A DNA stretch of 64,000 bases from an uncultured bacterium (GCA_905214345.1 CAJMLV010000005.1:1-64000), one strand, 5' to 3'. Positions 16,401 to 24,733 are shown, counted from the stretch's first letter. Translations and numbers: made by a program. Notes: a model not told the origin generated them from the letters alone.

Positions 16401-18661
16401 ATGGTGTAGTAGCTGCGGCTGCCGTCGCTGCGCTTGACCATGCTCACGTTGGAAACCTTGTATTCCTTGCTGTACTCGTCATGGGCATACACAATGACAC
16501 GGCCGTAATAGCCACGGTCCTCGGACTGTGCCAGAGAGATGCTGCCAATGTTGTAAACCTGGTCAAAGGTCACACGGATACCGCCGTTATCGGGGTAGGT
16601 AGCGCCGTCATCCCAGTCATCCAGGCCGTACCAGGAAGCGTAGTCGCTGTCCACGACGCCCCAGGCGGTGTTGCCGGAATCCAGCGGGCTGTCCTTCATG
16701 TAGCCGACCATGTGGATAGCGGAAGCGATGTGAGCGGTGATCTCACCGGCACCGCCGGGGGTATTGATCAGCTTGTAGGCCGGCATTTTCACCGGGTTGA
16801 TATTGGCGGTGCTGATGGCAGAAGTGAGGGAGGCGGGGCCTTCGCCCAGCTCATTCACACCGGTCACATAAACTTCATAGCGGGTGTTGTTCTCCAGGCC
16901 CTGAATGGTGTAATTGTTCTTGGCCACACCTTCGACCTTGGTGAATTCGGCGTCACCCTCTTTACGGTAATATACATTATAAGTATTGGCATCCTTGGTT
17001 TCGGCCCAGGAAGCTTCGATACGCTGGAAACGTCCGACCAGGGTCAGGGCGTCGGGGGCGGCGGGCAGTTTGTCCGCTTTGGGGGTCACCGAGACTTCTT
17101 CGCCGTAGCCGCTGCGCCATTCGCCGTTGACCGACTGCACCTGTACGGTGTAGGTCTTGCCGTTCTTGAGCTTGGCACCATTGAAGGTGGTCACGGTCAG
17201 GGTATTGGAAGCGGTGCGAACCGTCTGGCTGGCGCCTTCGTAGGTGATCTTCACCTCATAACCGGTGATGTTCACTTCGGGGTCCCAGGTCAGGGTGAAG
17301 GTCTGGCTGCCGGTTTCCGCCTTCAGGTTCTGGGGAATGTTCATGGTCGGCGGCGGGATACGGCTGTCCATGTCGTTGACGAACTCCACCTTGGAGATCT
17401 CGGCCAGATTGCCGCTGTTGGAGGTGGCGGTCACCTTGATGGTGACCTTCTTCACGGCGATCTGACCGCCGAAGTCCACCACAATGGAACCATCCGGCTG
17501 AACAGTGGCCACATTGCCGCCGAGGCGGGCCAGCATTGCCATGGCAGAAGAAACCACGGGGATCTTCATGGACTTGGGCTCACCGTACTCCTCGTACTCC
17601 ACCACCACGGTGGCACCGGTAACAGCGTTGTCGCTGTCGGCGGGTGTCTGCACGACCATACCTGCCATGGGCACGGTGCTGCCGGCCACCTGCTCAAAGT
17701 CAAAGCTGACGGTTACGGGGGAATCTTCGGAAATGGGCTGGTCGGCCGCGGGCTGCAGGGTAACAGTTTCGGCGCCGCTCATGAGGTTTTCCAGCGAACC
17801 GCCCACAACCGCGGTCTTCTCGTCTTTTTCCACCGCCGTCAGGGTCTCGGGGATGGAAGTCTGAATGGTGGCCTGGGTGTCACGGGCGTCGTCCAGGTTG
17901 GCAGCCAGCATCTGCAGGTCCACCAGGTCCACCACGCCGTCACCGTTCAGGTCCGCAGCCTCGTTTACAGTCTCCTGATTTTCCATGGCGCTGATGATGG
18001 CGCTGGCATCCGACTGCTGAATTTTCTTGTCATCATCCACGTCACCGATAAGCAAGGTGCCGGGGTGAACGTTGTCACTATTATATGTATAGTTGCCCAG
18101 GAAGCCGGTGTAGAGCTGCACCGAATACAGCAGCCCGGTCACCTCAATTTCCTGGGTGTAGGTCGCAAAACCGCTGGCACTGACCTTCAGGGTATAGGTC
18201 CCGTTTGCCAGGCCGGTAAAGTTCACCTCGTTCTGCACCGGAGCATCGGTGCCGGAAGCAGGCAGGTTGATGGTCTGGGACTGGGTCTCCTCGCCGGACA
18301 GGGTAACGGTGAAGTCCACCGCCTTCTGCAGAGGCAGACCCGCCAGCAGTTCGACGCTCACGCCCGCCGTATTCTGCGGCGCAACGAACGCATCTTCGGA
18401 TTCTTCTTCGATTTCTTCCGGCTGGGACAGTTCATCGGTCTGCGGAGTCTGTTCCGCGAGGCCCCCCTGTACTTCCGGGTCGGCTGCCGTTTCCGGGGTA
18501 GCCGCCTCACCGGGTTCACCGGTCTCGTCGGCGGCCTGTACAGCCTCGGTCTGTTCCTCAGAACCGGCGTCGGTGTACTCGTCCGCGAACGCGGCCGTGC
18601 CCTGGGCCATGATGCTGAACATCATGCAAAAGCTCAGCAAGGTGGCAATGGCTCTTTTCAC
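13415..18661 (-). CDS. Giant secreted M60-type (mucinase-like) metallopeptidase with dockerin
   Basis: Extracellular protein of 1748 residues. Order: signal peptide 1-26, an acidic Glu/Pro-rich stretch to about 100, a beta domain, a type I dockerin at 206-256 (calcium loops DVDDDKKIQQSD and DLNGDGVVDLVD), two fibronectin III domains (about 435-620), an F5/8 type C-like domain (about 625-790), the M60/enhancin-type gluzincin domain with H1160-E-I-G-H1164 and E1175 (motif AHEIGHNINQG, then AVAE), and a C-terminal F5/8-like module (about 1479-1597). Family members cleave mucin-type O-glycoproteins beside glycosylated Ser/Thr. I start at the GTG of VKRAIATLL because AGGAAAGGA precedes it. There is no LPXTG or membrane anchor; anchoring may come from the adjacent cohesin-like protein. 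Confidence 0.88.
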   Translation of the reverse strand: MKRAIATLLSFCMMFSIMAQGTAAFADEYTDAGSEEQTEAVQAADETGEPGEAATPETAADPEVQGGLAEQTPQTDELSQPEEIEEESEDAFVAPQNTAGVSVELLAGLPLQKAVDFTVTLSGEETQSQTINLPASGTDAPVQNEVNFTGLANGTYTLKVSASGFATYTQEIEVTGLLYSVQLYTGFLGNYTYNSDNVHPGTLLIGDVDDDKKIQQSDASAIISAMENQETVNEAADLNGDGVVDLVDLQMLAANLDDARDTQATIQTSIPETLTAVEKDEKTAVVGGSLENLMSGAETVTLQPAADQPISEDSPVTVSFDFEQVAGSTVPMAGMVVQTPADSDNAVTGATVVVEYEEYGEPKSMKIPVVSSAMAMLARLGGNVATVQPDGSIVVDFGGQIAVKKVTIKVTATSNSGNLAEISKVEFVNDMDSRIPPPTMNIPQNLKAETGSQTFTLTWDPEVNITGYEVKITYEGASQTVRTASNTLTVTTFNGAKLKNGKTYTVQVQSVNGEWRSGYGEEVSVTPKADKLPAAPDALTLVGRFQRIEASWAETKDANTYNVYYRKEGDAEFTKVEGVAKNNYTIQGLENNTRYEVYVTGVNELGEGPASLTSAISTANINPVKMPAYKLINTPGGAGEITAHIASAIHMVGYMKDSPLDSGNTAWGVVDSDYASWYGLDDWDDGATYPDNGGIRVTFDQVYNIGSISLAQSEDRGYYGRVIVYAHDEYSKEYKVSNVSMVKRSDGSRSYYTIKIAGGVSTDYLRVCIGYGYQDRPVSISEMRFYEYDSLEDDIMALYADDLHITLRDDVEKEDIDALQERLNTPDEVSGELHPEREALQRELDAAYKLLATQLSDSIQVYTTISARYDTHLGFTGLNAWQPLGVTAYAGDELVIYVGSKTLSTGANSSLQLVATQYNSEYGQVVSSPITLKVGRNEITVPELVTFDAEHGGALYVQYTGSNSSDVYTVRVSGGVKIPTLDLYGIDDTAERKARVTAYVEELETYTAALESRHAELHGETGHDYDPQTCVLNTTDVMLDQMVYSVPASQLLAGLGGGSTADKAAKLLDSLDAMDQMMLLFYQHKGLTNLEGAGASNRLPSQHLNIRYMRMFAGAFMYAGGNHIGIGWDSVTGLADGSPIVLNEDGTYQSGSFFGWGIAHEIGHNINQGSYAVAEVTNNYFSQISQTMDGMRFGYDAIYSKVTSGTIGQAGDVFTQLGMYWQLHLAYDLGYEYEIYDNYDELFLSRFYARVDSYSRNTSAAPAPQGVKLTLGSDADQNFMRLASAAAQKDLTDFFTRWGMVPNAVTAAYMQQFEAETRALYYGDDDSRNYRFTHDSGESFVGQSVLTEGTTAVVDEKTPNQVNLTLASNADSDLLLGYEIARVTYENGQAKTEVVGFTTGNTFTDTVTTVNNRTITYQVTAVDQFLNRSETMTLPTVKISHDGSYDKSQWTVTTNMTSDEDTLPDASEQDPCEPEPVSAITKVIDNDKGTTYTGVAANSEAVITLDFHKTLAVTGFKYTVTSGTPIQEYELQYSADGSQWTTLATGSFTEESVNTAYFRNENNDPWVCTYDAAQLRLIVKAPIGTEISISELDVLGPTGDNVELLENGIGTLSQDYTYDEDKGYAIPAGSLIFTGSYKGNPAYNVVLLYDQNGSIVGGVDEEGSVVASQIILAPDPENGQLGEVSEGYWVYWIEPDQLENMTRPETVRVELYRVDNATTNEGQRLTSDTLVVELPEELPQITLGSQAD

Positions 18662-18759
18662 TTGATAACATCCTTTCCTTTGCATTTTGTGACCAAATCC
18701 CGCCTGTCGAACGGGGTGCGCATGAAGTATTACTTATTTTTACCACTTGTGCAGCGCAC

Positions 18760-18814
18760 ATTCTACTATAAAACTGATAGGAAATCAAGTTCTAAAAGCA
18801 ATTTTGCGCAAAAT
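18760..18814 (-). promoter_or_regulatory. Promoter and palindrome upstream of the M60 gene
   Basis: TTGATT (18788-18783), 17-base spacer, TAGAAT (18765-18760), about 90 bases before the start. A perfect 14-bp palindrome ATTTTGCGCAAAAT (18801-18814) lies just upstream of the -35 and could bind a regulator. The rest of 18815-19057 is AT-rich and I see no gene in it. Confidence 0.55.
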
Positions 18815-19057
18815 ATTTTTTTGCCAAGCGAAAAGTCTATATTTTCATCATTTTATCGATTATTTTTTCATTGCCATTTTCTTCCAGATTTGTGAAGCTT
18901 ACAGCTCTTCTCCTTCCTTTTTAGAACAACGTCGCAAACTGTCGCTTTCTCTGCCTCCACATTTCCGCATCGTATTCCTGGCGGTCATACATTTTTGTTT
19001 CGCAAGTGTATTTTCCTTTTTCGTGACCAAATTCATTCTTTTTCTGTCGGAACACGC

Positions 19058-19100
19058 AAAAAACAGCCGTGCGGTATGCAAGACCGCACGGCTGTTTTTT
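19058..19100. terminator. Bidirectional terminator after CstA
   Basis: Eighteen-base perfect arms (AAAAAACAGCCGTGCGGT with its complement) around a 7-base loop, with T runs on both strands. Confidence 0.93.
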
Positions 19101-19119
19101 GTTTGGAAAAAAGATAAAC

Positions 19120-20847
19120 TTACTGAGCTGCAGACTTCTGCTTATACTGCCCGTAAATGGTCACAACACCCTCGATGGCCAGCACAATGGCCAGGACCAC
19201 CAGCAGTATACCGAAGATGCACTGCACATAGGGACCCCAGTCGGCGCCGCCGGCTGCGATCTGCTGCAGCTTTTCCCAGGTATTCAGCAGCAGAGAAGCG
19301 ATGGTGACAAAGAGCATGAACGCCATGGGAATCAGGAACATCTTGTTGTTCCGGCCCACACGGCCCAGCCAGGTGGCCACAGCCAGCAGGCCCAAGGCCG
19401 CCAGCAGCTGGTTGGCGGAACCGAACAGCGCCCAGATTTTTTCGTAGCCGTTCATGCCCAGGGCAATGCCCAGCACCACGGTGATGATGGTGGCCACATA
19501 GGGGTTGGCCAGCACCTTCTTGTAGCCGGTCACATTCTCGGGGGTTTCGCCCTTGGTGCCGTCCAGCCAGAATTCCTGGAACATGAAACGTGCCAGACGG
19601 GTGGCGGTATCCAGAGAAGTGAGGCAGAAGGCGGAGTAGGTCAGAACCAGCAGAGTGTACAGGATGTCATAGGCCTGCCCGCGGGAGGGCTCGATCATGC
19701 CCGCGATACCGCCGCCGAAGATGGCAGTGGCACCGGTGAGGGCGGCCTCGGGATGCTCAGCGTTCCAGCTGTAGGCATATGCGACAGCGCACAGGGTCAG
19801 CACAGCCAGGACACACTCCAGCAGCATGCCGCCGTAAGCGATGGGCTTGGCATCGGTTTCCTTATCCAGCTGCTTGGAAGTCGTGCCGGAGGAAACCAGA
19901 GAGTGGAAGCCGGAAATAGCACCGCAGGCGATGGTGGTGAACAGAACCGGGAACACGGGATACTGCGGGTCCGCGCCCTGGAGCAGAGGCAGGCTGTCCA
20001 TGGAAGGATGGGCCATGACCACAGCCACCACAGCCAGCGCCAGCATGGCGTACAGCAGGAAGGAGGACAGATAATCGCGAGGCTGCAGCAGAATCCACAC
20101 GGGGGTGACCGAAGCGATCACAATGTACACGCCCACGATCCACATCCAGGTGTTGGTGGGCAGATAGAACGGGTGGAAGTTCATGCCGATGGCAATGATG
20201 GCCACAATGGCCGCCACACCGATCACCGACGCCACGCCCATGGGCGCGTTGCGGCGGTAAACCAGGATACCGAAGGCCACAGCAATGACGATAAAGAGCA
20301 GCGAAACCATGGCAACGCGGGCCTGGCTGGTGGATGCCGCCACATCCAGCACGCCGTTGGCGTCGTAAGCTGCGCCGAAAGTGCCTGCCACGATGGAGGC
20401 GAAGGCCGCCACCACCAGGATCAGGGTCAGATAGGCAAAGATGATGAACAGTCGCTTGGCGCGCTTGCTCATGTTGGCGGAGATGATCTCGCCGATGGAA
20501 CGGCCGCCGTGACGCACCGAAGCGATCAGGGCGCCGAAGTCATGTACACCGCCGAAGAAGATGCCGCCAATCAGAATCCACAGCACGCAGGCCAGCCAGC
20601 CGAAGCCGCAACCCACGGCGCTGATGGGGCCGGTGATGGGACCGGCGCCCGCGATGGAGGAAAAGTGGTGGCCCATGAGGATGGGGGCCTTGGCGGGGAC
20701 ATAGTCGATGCCGTCCTCCATGGTATGGGCAGGGGTCTGCTCGCTGCTTTCGCCCACGCCCCACTGTTTGCACAACCAGCGGCCGTAGAACACGTACCCC
20801 GCAATGAGGATCAGCACACTAATGATTAATAGTGCCAAGCCATTCAT
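19120..20847 (-). CDS. cstA: CstA-family pyruvate/peptide carrier
   Basis: A 575-residue polytopic inner-membrane protein of the carbon-starvation family. Typical stretches are DGIDYVPAKAPILMGHHFSSIAGAGPITGPI, GVHDFGALIASVRHGGRSIGEI and CGAISGFHSLVSSGTTSKQ. CstA and its relatives import pyruvate or peptides on starvation. The start overlaps the end of an upstream 189-residue gene by 29 bases, which implies translational coupling. A shorter paralogue lies at 59.8-61.3 kb. Confidence 0.93.
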   Translation of the reverse strand: MNGLALLIISVLILIAGYVFYGRWLCKQWGVGESSEQTPAHTMEDGIDYVPAKAPILMGHHFSSIAGAGPITGPISAVGCGFGWLACVLWILIGGIFFGGVHDFGALIASVRHGGRSIGEIISANMSKRAKRLFIIFAYLTLILVVAAFASIVAGTFGAAYDANGVLDVAASTSQARVAMVSLLFIVIAVAFGILVYRRNAPMGVASVIGVAAIVAIIAIGMNFHPFYLPTNTWMWIVGVYIVIASVTPVWILLQPRDYLSSFLLYAMLALAVVAVVMAHPSMDSLPLLQGADPQYPVFPVLFTTIACGAISGFHSLVSSGTTSKQLDKETDAKPIAYGGMLLECVLAVLTLCAVAYAYSWNAEHPEAALTGATAIFGGGIAGMIEPSRGQAYDILYTLLVLTYSAFCLTSLDTATRLARFMFQEFWLDGTKGETPENVTGYKKVLANPYVATIITVVLGIALGMNGYEKIWALFGSANQLLAALGLLAVATWLGRVGRNNKMFLIPMAFMLFVTIASLLLNTWEKLQQIAAGGADWGPYVQCIFGILLVVLAIVLAIEGVVTIYGQYKQKSAAQ

Positions 20848-21388
20848 GAATGATTTTCCCCTTCTTACTCTTTTTTATGGGGTTGCCGAAATTATTCTCC
20901 AGAGTTTTGCGTACCTCCCTTCCGGCAGGGTTGGAAAGGAACCGTCCCGTGGAACATTCCATAGCCGCAATGCGGTATTCCATCCAACCGTACAGCGTAA
21001 ACCGATAATTCTTGCGCAGGCGGGTCTTTCTGAGCAGGACCGCTGCGTCGGGGTCGATGGTATCGGCCAGGATCACCAGCGTCACATAAGAGCACATGTG
21101 TTCCTTGTGGGGGCGCACCCGTGCCAGACCCGCCTGCCGGGACAGCCCGATCTGCTTTTGCAGCGTAGCCAGGTCCAGGTGTTCAGCCAGGAAAAAATAC
21201 ACATACTCATGCTGCTCCACGGCATAATAGATATGCTCTTTGGTCAGCAGACGGTTTTCGTCCCGCAGGTAAAATTCTGCCGACGCGGGAAAACGTCCGC
21301 CCTCCACTTCCGTGTCGCGCTGCACATCATAATGATGGGAATAGGCGTTGAGCAGCTTGTCCAGTCGCTCCGGCAGCCCTGCGTTCAT
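20819..21388 (-). CDS. Unknown cytoplasmic protein coupled to cstA
   Basis: A 189-residue soluble protein I do not recognise. It has no signal peptide or membrane helix. Segments rich in aromatic and charged residues include EHIYYAVEQHEYVYFFLAEHLD and KTRLRKNYRFTLYGWMEYRI, and the C-terminus is very basic (NPIKKSKKGKIIHEW). The start at MNAGLPERLD is supported by AAGGAG. A minus-strand TATAAT at 21448-21443 is a possible -10 with no clear -35. Since its reading frame runs into cstA, a role in controlling or assisting CstA is plausible but unproven. Confidence 0.8.
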   Translation of the reverse strand: MNAGLPERLDKLLNAYSHHYDVQRDTEVEGGRFPASAEFYLRDENRLLTKEHIYYAVEQHEYVYFFLAEHLDLATLQKQIGLSRQAGLARVRPHKEHMCSYVTLVILADTIDPDAAVLLRKTRLRKNYRFTLYGWMEYRIAAMECSTGRFLSNPAGREVRKTLENNFGNPIKKSKKGKIIHEWLGTINH

Positions 21389-21521
21389 GTATCTTTCTCC
21401 TTTTTCAGCTTTCTGCACCGACTATCGGTTTTCTTTATTGTTATTATACTCACCTTGTTGTCCTTTGATACGTACTCTTGCATCTCTTGTGCATAAACTT
21501 GCACATTTTGGTAATAAAAGG

Positions 21522-21568
21522 CACCTGCTTTCTCCCGTTTCTGCCCAAAGACCGAGAAAAAGCAGGTG
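21522..21568 (-). terminator. Terminator after the lipoprotein gene
   Basis: CACCTGCTTTCTC pairs with GAGAAAAAGCAGGTG; on the minus strand the stem is followed by CCTTTTATT. Confidence 0.75.
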
Positions 21569-21592
21569 TATAAACTTTCATATCAATAGCTT

Positions 21593-22765
21593 TTACGGTG
21601 CAGCAAGCATAAAGCCGAAGCCGGACAATTGAATGGCCCCGTCCTCCCTTTCCACCGTACATACCGCCCAGCAGTCATCGGGCAGCGGCACCCAGACCTG
21701 GGTCTTGGGCTGGATATCCGGGTTCGGAAATTGCAGCACATCGCTGCGCAGGACCCCCGGCGTCACCTCCACCGGAACCGGACGGGCCGCGTCCCAGCAG
21801 GTCCACGCCGCATCTGCCGCATCCTCTGTCCACTCCCGGGTATAGGTTCCATCCAGCAGCTGAGCAAAAAGAACATTCAGTGCCTCGCACACCTCCCGGA
21901 GTTCCTCATCATCCAGGCAGTTGCCTTCCGGCAAAACGGCGTACCGGTCATACCGGTCCGTCCCAATGGGCCAATCCCCCGGCAGTTCCTCGCAGGAGAG
22001 CATCTCATAGGAAGCCAGCTGATCATCTTCCCCGTAGGAATACCGCTCAGAGACGGAAAAAGCTCTGACCTCTCCCACAGAAAATCCCAGCGCATCCAGT
22101 TTTCGTCCCACGACCATTGTAGCCGTATAAAGACGAACCTGTTCCTGCCATTCGTCCGTCGCATCCAGCGTTCCCATGCACACCCAGGCACCAGGTTCCA
22201 GCCCCATCTCCTGCGCTGTCTCCTCGCGCAGGTCCTCTCCTCGCACAGAAAATTCTGAAACCTTTCCTTCCTCATCAAAAGAAAATCTGAACTCGCGCCA
22301 TCCCTCAGACAATCCGCTGGCACCGGCATCCACGATGGCCAGTTCGGCAAACGGGACCTCGTATTTGCCGCCGCCCATGAAAACATCGGTAATGACCAGT
22401 CCTGTCAGGTCCGGCAGCGGCAGTCCGCTTTCCAGCAGCGAGTCGGACAAGGTTGTCCGCAGCAGTTCCTCGTCGTTGGCGCGAAGGGCTTCCACCAGCG
22501 TCAGGCCATTCCGGCGCGCATCCTCATCCACAGGCATAAAAGAGGAATCATGTGTATATGGTGCCCGTTCTCTTTCCACCGGCGGCAGCATCTCGTATGT
22601 CAGCTGCGCGGAAGGCGGCTGTGTGGGTGCCGGAGTTTCCGTCGGCGCCGGTGTGGAAGAAGGCGCCGGGGATGCTGTGGGAACCGTTGCCGTTTTCTGC
22701 GGTACCGTACAGGCAGTCAGTACCGCCGCCAGCAGAACCGGGAATATCAACCTCTTTCTCTTCAT
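21593..22765 (-). CDS. Putative surface lipoprotein of unknown function
   Basis: A 390-residue lipoprotein. The signal peptide ends in VLTAC (lipobox Cys at residue 19), followed by a Pro/Thr/Ser linker (SPAPSSTPAPTETPAPTQ) to about residue 50 and a globular acidic domain I do not recognise (RYSYGEDDQLASYEML, VWVPLPDDCWAVCTVEREDG). The start MKRKRLIF follows AAAGGAG; an earlier GTG is in frame but would overlap that site. It begins 24 bases after a low-molecular-weight phosphatase gene, so the two probably share an mRNA. Confidence 0.85.
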   Translation of the reverse strand: MKRKRLIFPVLLAAVLTACTVPQKTATVPTASPAPSSTPAPTETPAPTQPPSAQLTYEMLPPVERERAPYTHDSSFMPVDEDARRNGLTLVEALRANDEELLRTTLSDSLLESGLPLPDLTGLVITDVFMGGGKYEVPFAELAIVDAGASGLSEGWREFRFSFDEEGKVSEFSVRGEDLREETAQEMGLEPGAWVCMGTLDATDEWQEQVRLYTATMVVGRKLDALGFSVGEVRAFSVSERYSYGEDDQLASYEMLSCEELPGDWPIGTDRYDRYAVLPEGNCLDDEELREVCEALNVLFAQLLDGTYTREWTEDAADAAWTCWDAARPVPVEVTPGVLRSDVLQFPNPDIQPKTQVWVPLPDDCWAVCTVEREDGAIQLSGFGFMLAAP

Positions 22766-22789
22766 GGCTGTCTCTCCTTTGCCGTTCAC

Positions 22790-23242
22790 TTACGATTCCA
22801 GGCTTTGCAGCAGGGCGTTGCAGCCTTCGTATACATCCCGCCAGGTCGCCTCAAAGTCGCCGGTGTACCAGGGATCGGCCACCTCCCCGGGGCGGGTGGT
22901 ATACTCCAGCAGGGCGTGGATTTTCCCCGCCGGGTCGCCGCCACAAATCCGGGTCATGTTGCGCAGGTTGGCGTGGTCCATGCCGATAAGCAGATCATAT
23001 TTTTCATAATCCGCTCTGGTCATCTGCCGGGCTGTTTTGCCCGCGCAGGAGATGCCGTGTTCCGCCAGCTTCCGCCGGGCAGGCGGATAAACAGGGTTGC
23101 CGATCTCCTCGGTGCTGGTGGCGGCGGAGGCGATCTCAAACCGATGGGACAGCCCTGCCTTTTCCACCAGATCTTTCATCACAAACTCCGCCATAGGGCT
23201 GCGGCAGATGTTGCCGTGGCAAACAAACAGTATTTTGGTCAT
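22790..23242 (-). CDS. Low-molecular-weight protein tyrosine phosphatase
   Basis: Cytoplasmic phosphatase of 150 residues, the usual family length. The P-loop CHGNICRS (CX5R) is at residues 9-16 and the general-acid DPWY motif at about 123-126. These enzymes dephosphorylate protein arginine or tyrosine. Here it is not next to capsule genes but heads a two-gene unit with a lipoprotein, so its target is unclear. Confidence 0.95.
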   Translation of the reverse strand: MTKILFVCHGNICRSPMAEFVMKDLVEKAGLSHRFEIASAATSTEEIGNPVYPPARRKLAEHGISCAGKTARQMTRADYEKYDLLIGMDHANLRNMTRICGGDPAGKIHALLEYTTRPGEVADPWYTGDFEATWRDVYEGCNALLQSLES

Positions 23243-23436
23243 CTTATATCATCCCTTCACAGGTCTGCAAATCATTTATACTACACCTTTTTTATTGTAC
23301 CATATCCGGGCGGTCATTCACACCACAAATTCAGGGAAAAGAAGATTCTTCACGCATTGCCAATGCCCGGCGGCAGGACCGTATATCGCGCTTGATGGGG
23401 CTGCGGATGTCCGCGTCCCCTCTGTTCCGGGACAGC

Positions 23437-23477
23437 AAAAAAGGGACGGCAGCGTTTTCTGGCTGTCGTCCCTTTTT
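23437..23477 (-). terminator. Terminator after the 66-residue gene
   Basis: AAAAAAGGGACGGCAG pairs with CTGTCGTCCCTTTTT with one mismatch; T tracts flank both arms. The rest of 23243-23436 shows no gene. Confidence 0.85.
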
Positions 23478-23495
23478 CCTCAGCGTTTTGCTCCG

Positions 23496-23696
23496 TCACG
23501 GCTGTGCATTTTGTTCTCGTTTGAGCCTTGCTTTTGCTTCTTCCACACTTTCCCCCTCTTTTGTAAGGTAGCGGTCGACAAAGGCGTCTTCTATCTTGGT
23601 ATAACCACCAACAACCGTATCTTCGATTTTCTGATAGGTCCCGACAACCTTTTCTGCAATTCTTTCATTGGTTTTTACAAGTTTCGATTTTGCCAT
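23496..23696 (-). CDS. Small conserved-looking protein with internal repeat
   Basis: A 66-residue charged protein with an imperfect tandem repeat (KVVGTYQKIEDT, then VVGGYTKIEDAF) followed by DRYLTKEGESVEEAKARLK. Proteins of this shape are widespread in gut Clostridia and have no known function. It is the last gene of a three-gene unit with two membrane proteins, divergent from a TetR regulator. Confidence 0.8.
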   Translation of the reverse strand: MAKSKLVKTNERIAEKVVGTYQKIEDTVVGGYTKIEDAFVDRYLTKEGESVEEAKARLKREQNAQP

Positions 23697-23699
23697 CGT

Positions 23700-24365
23700 T
23701 CAAGTTCCTTCCTTTTTGAGCATAGAAAAACCAAGTATCAGCACAAACAGGCACACGGCAGCGCCTGTCACTGCGTTCATCATGCAGACCTGTTCACTTT
23801 TCATTGACCCGAAGGAAACCAGCATGGAACGCTGTAATGTCAGTATGGAAGCCGATACCTCCGCATAACTGATATTCCGGATCGTCCTGAACAGCATAGA
23901 TGGATTTTTATGTTGCTTTACCGCTTTTACGATTGTCACTGTGATTTTGCAGAAGGTATAAGTGGCGATCGTTATCATGATGATTTCTTCATGCTTCGCG
24001 GCAATATTCTGCGACAGACTGATATAGTTGACAGCTGCAAGAACGCCGCCCAAAACAAGCAGCAGCGCGCCGGAAAATTTCATCACAAACCGTTCCGTAT
24101 CATCGGCGGGCGATTTTTGATGACCGCGCTCACACATGACCACACAAAACCGCATGGTTGCCAATATCCCATAGAAAGCGCACATGGCAACAAACCAAAA
24201 CGAAAGGTTCAGAATACCAAGTACACAGTTGTATACAGCATAGAGCAGATTGAACACCAAAGAAACCGCCGCAGACAGAATGATGCGATAACGCTGGCTT
24301 GCCACAGCCTTTTTGCCTGTCTTGGTTCGGGAAATCAGCAACACGGCTTTCTGCTTCAGCTTCAA
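23700..24365 (-). CDS. Polytopic membrane protein of unknown function
   Basis: A 221-residue protein with about six hydrophobic segments (IILSAAVSLVFNLLYAVYN, LSFWFVAMCAFYGILATM, FSGALLLVLGGVLAAVNYI, IIMITIATYTFCKITVTIV, MMNAVTGAAVCLFVLILGF) and no recognisable motif. It overlaps the upstream gene by four bases (ATGA), so translation is coupled. TetR control suggests a stress or efflux function, but nothing in the sequence proves it. Confidence 0.82.
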   Translation of the reverse strand: MKLKQKAVLLISRTKTGKKAVASQRYRIILSAAVSLVFNLLYAVYNCVLGILNLSFWFVAMCAFYGILATMRFCVVMCERGHQKSPADDTERFVMKFSGALLLVLGGVLAAVNYISLSQNIAAKHEEIIMITIATYTFCKITVTIVKAVKQHKNPSMLFRTIRNISYAEVSASILTLQRSMLVSFGSMKSEQVCMMNAVTGAAVCLFVLILGFSMLKKEGT

Positions 24366-24733
24366 TCTTTAATCCCTTTTGTCAGCGGGACAAGGCACAG
24401 CAGCACAACAATTCCAACAAGGCCGATTCCAACGCCCACAATCATCTTGCCCCAGACCATGCTGAAGCACATCCCGACTCCCAGCGCCAGGGCACCCGCA
24501 ATGCCGATGAGCACCGTCAGGACCGCTTTTCCGTCCATATGGATCGGCTGCTTGTGTTCCATCTTCCTCCATACAATCAGAGTGATCAGACCGAGAAGCA
24601 AACCAACACAGCCAAAGATCACCCCCGGCATAAAGGCCTGCCACTCCTGGATCAGCGCCATGCACATTCCCAGCGCGAACAAAACAATGCTGACGGTTCC
24701 CAGTACCATGGCAACAAAACTGCTTTTTTTCAT
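24362..24733 (-). CDS. Four-helix membrane protein of unknown function
   Basis: A 123-residue protein with four hydrophobic segments and short loops (MKKSSFVAMVLGTVSIVLFA at the N-terminus, LCLVPLTKGIKD at the C-terminus). GGAGGTG lies 8 bases upstream. First gene of the unit controlled by the divergent TetR regulator. No motif recognised. Confidence 0.82.
   Translation of the reverse strand: MKKSSFVAMVLGTVSIVLFALGMCMALIQEWQAFMPGVIFGCVGLLLGLITLIVWRKMEHKQPIHMDGKAVLTVLIGIAGALALGVGMCFSMVWGKMIVGVGIGLVGIVVLLCLVPLTKGIKD

Noticed and set aside
12344..18895. Plus-strand 2183-residue open frame
   Set aside because: It is antisense to the M60 peptidase and cohesin-like genes. Its Gly/Val/His-rich composition and lack of a ribosome site mark it as a shadow of high-GC coding sequence.
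18899..19081. 60-residue minus-strand ORF in the gap before the CstA terminator
   Set aside because: No ribosome site or conserved feature, and it runs into a terminator stem.
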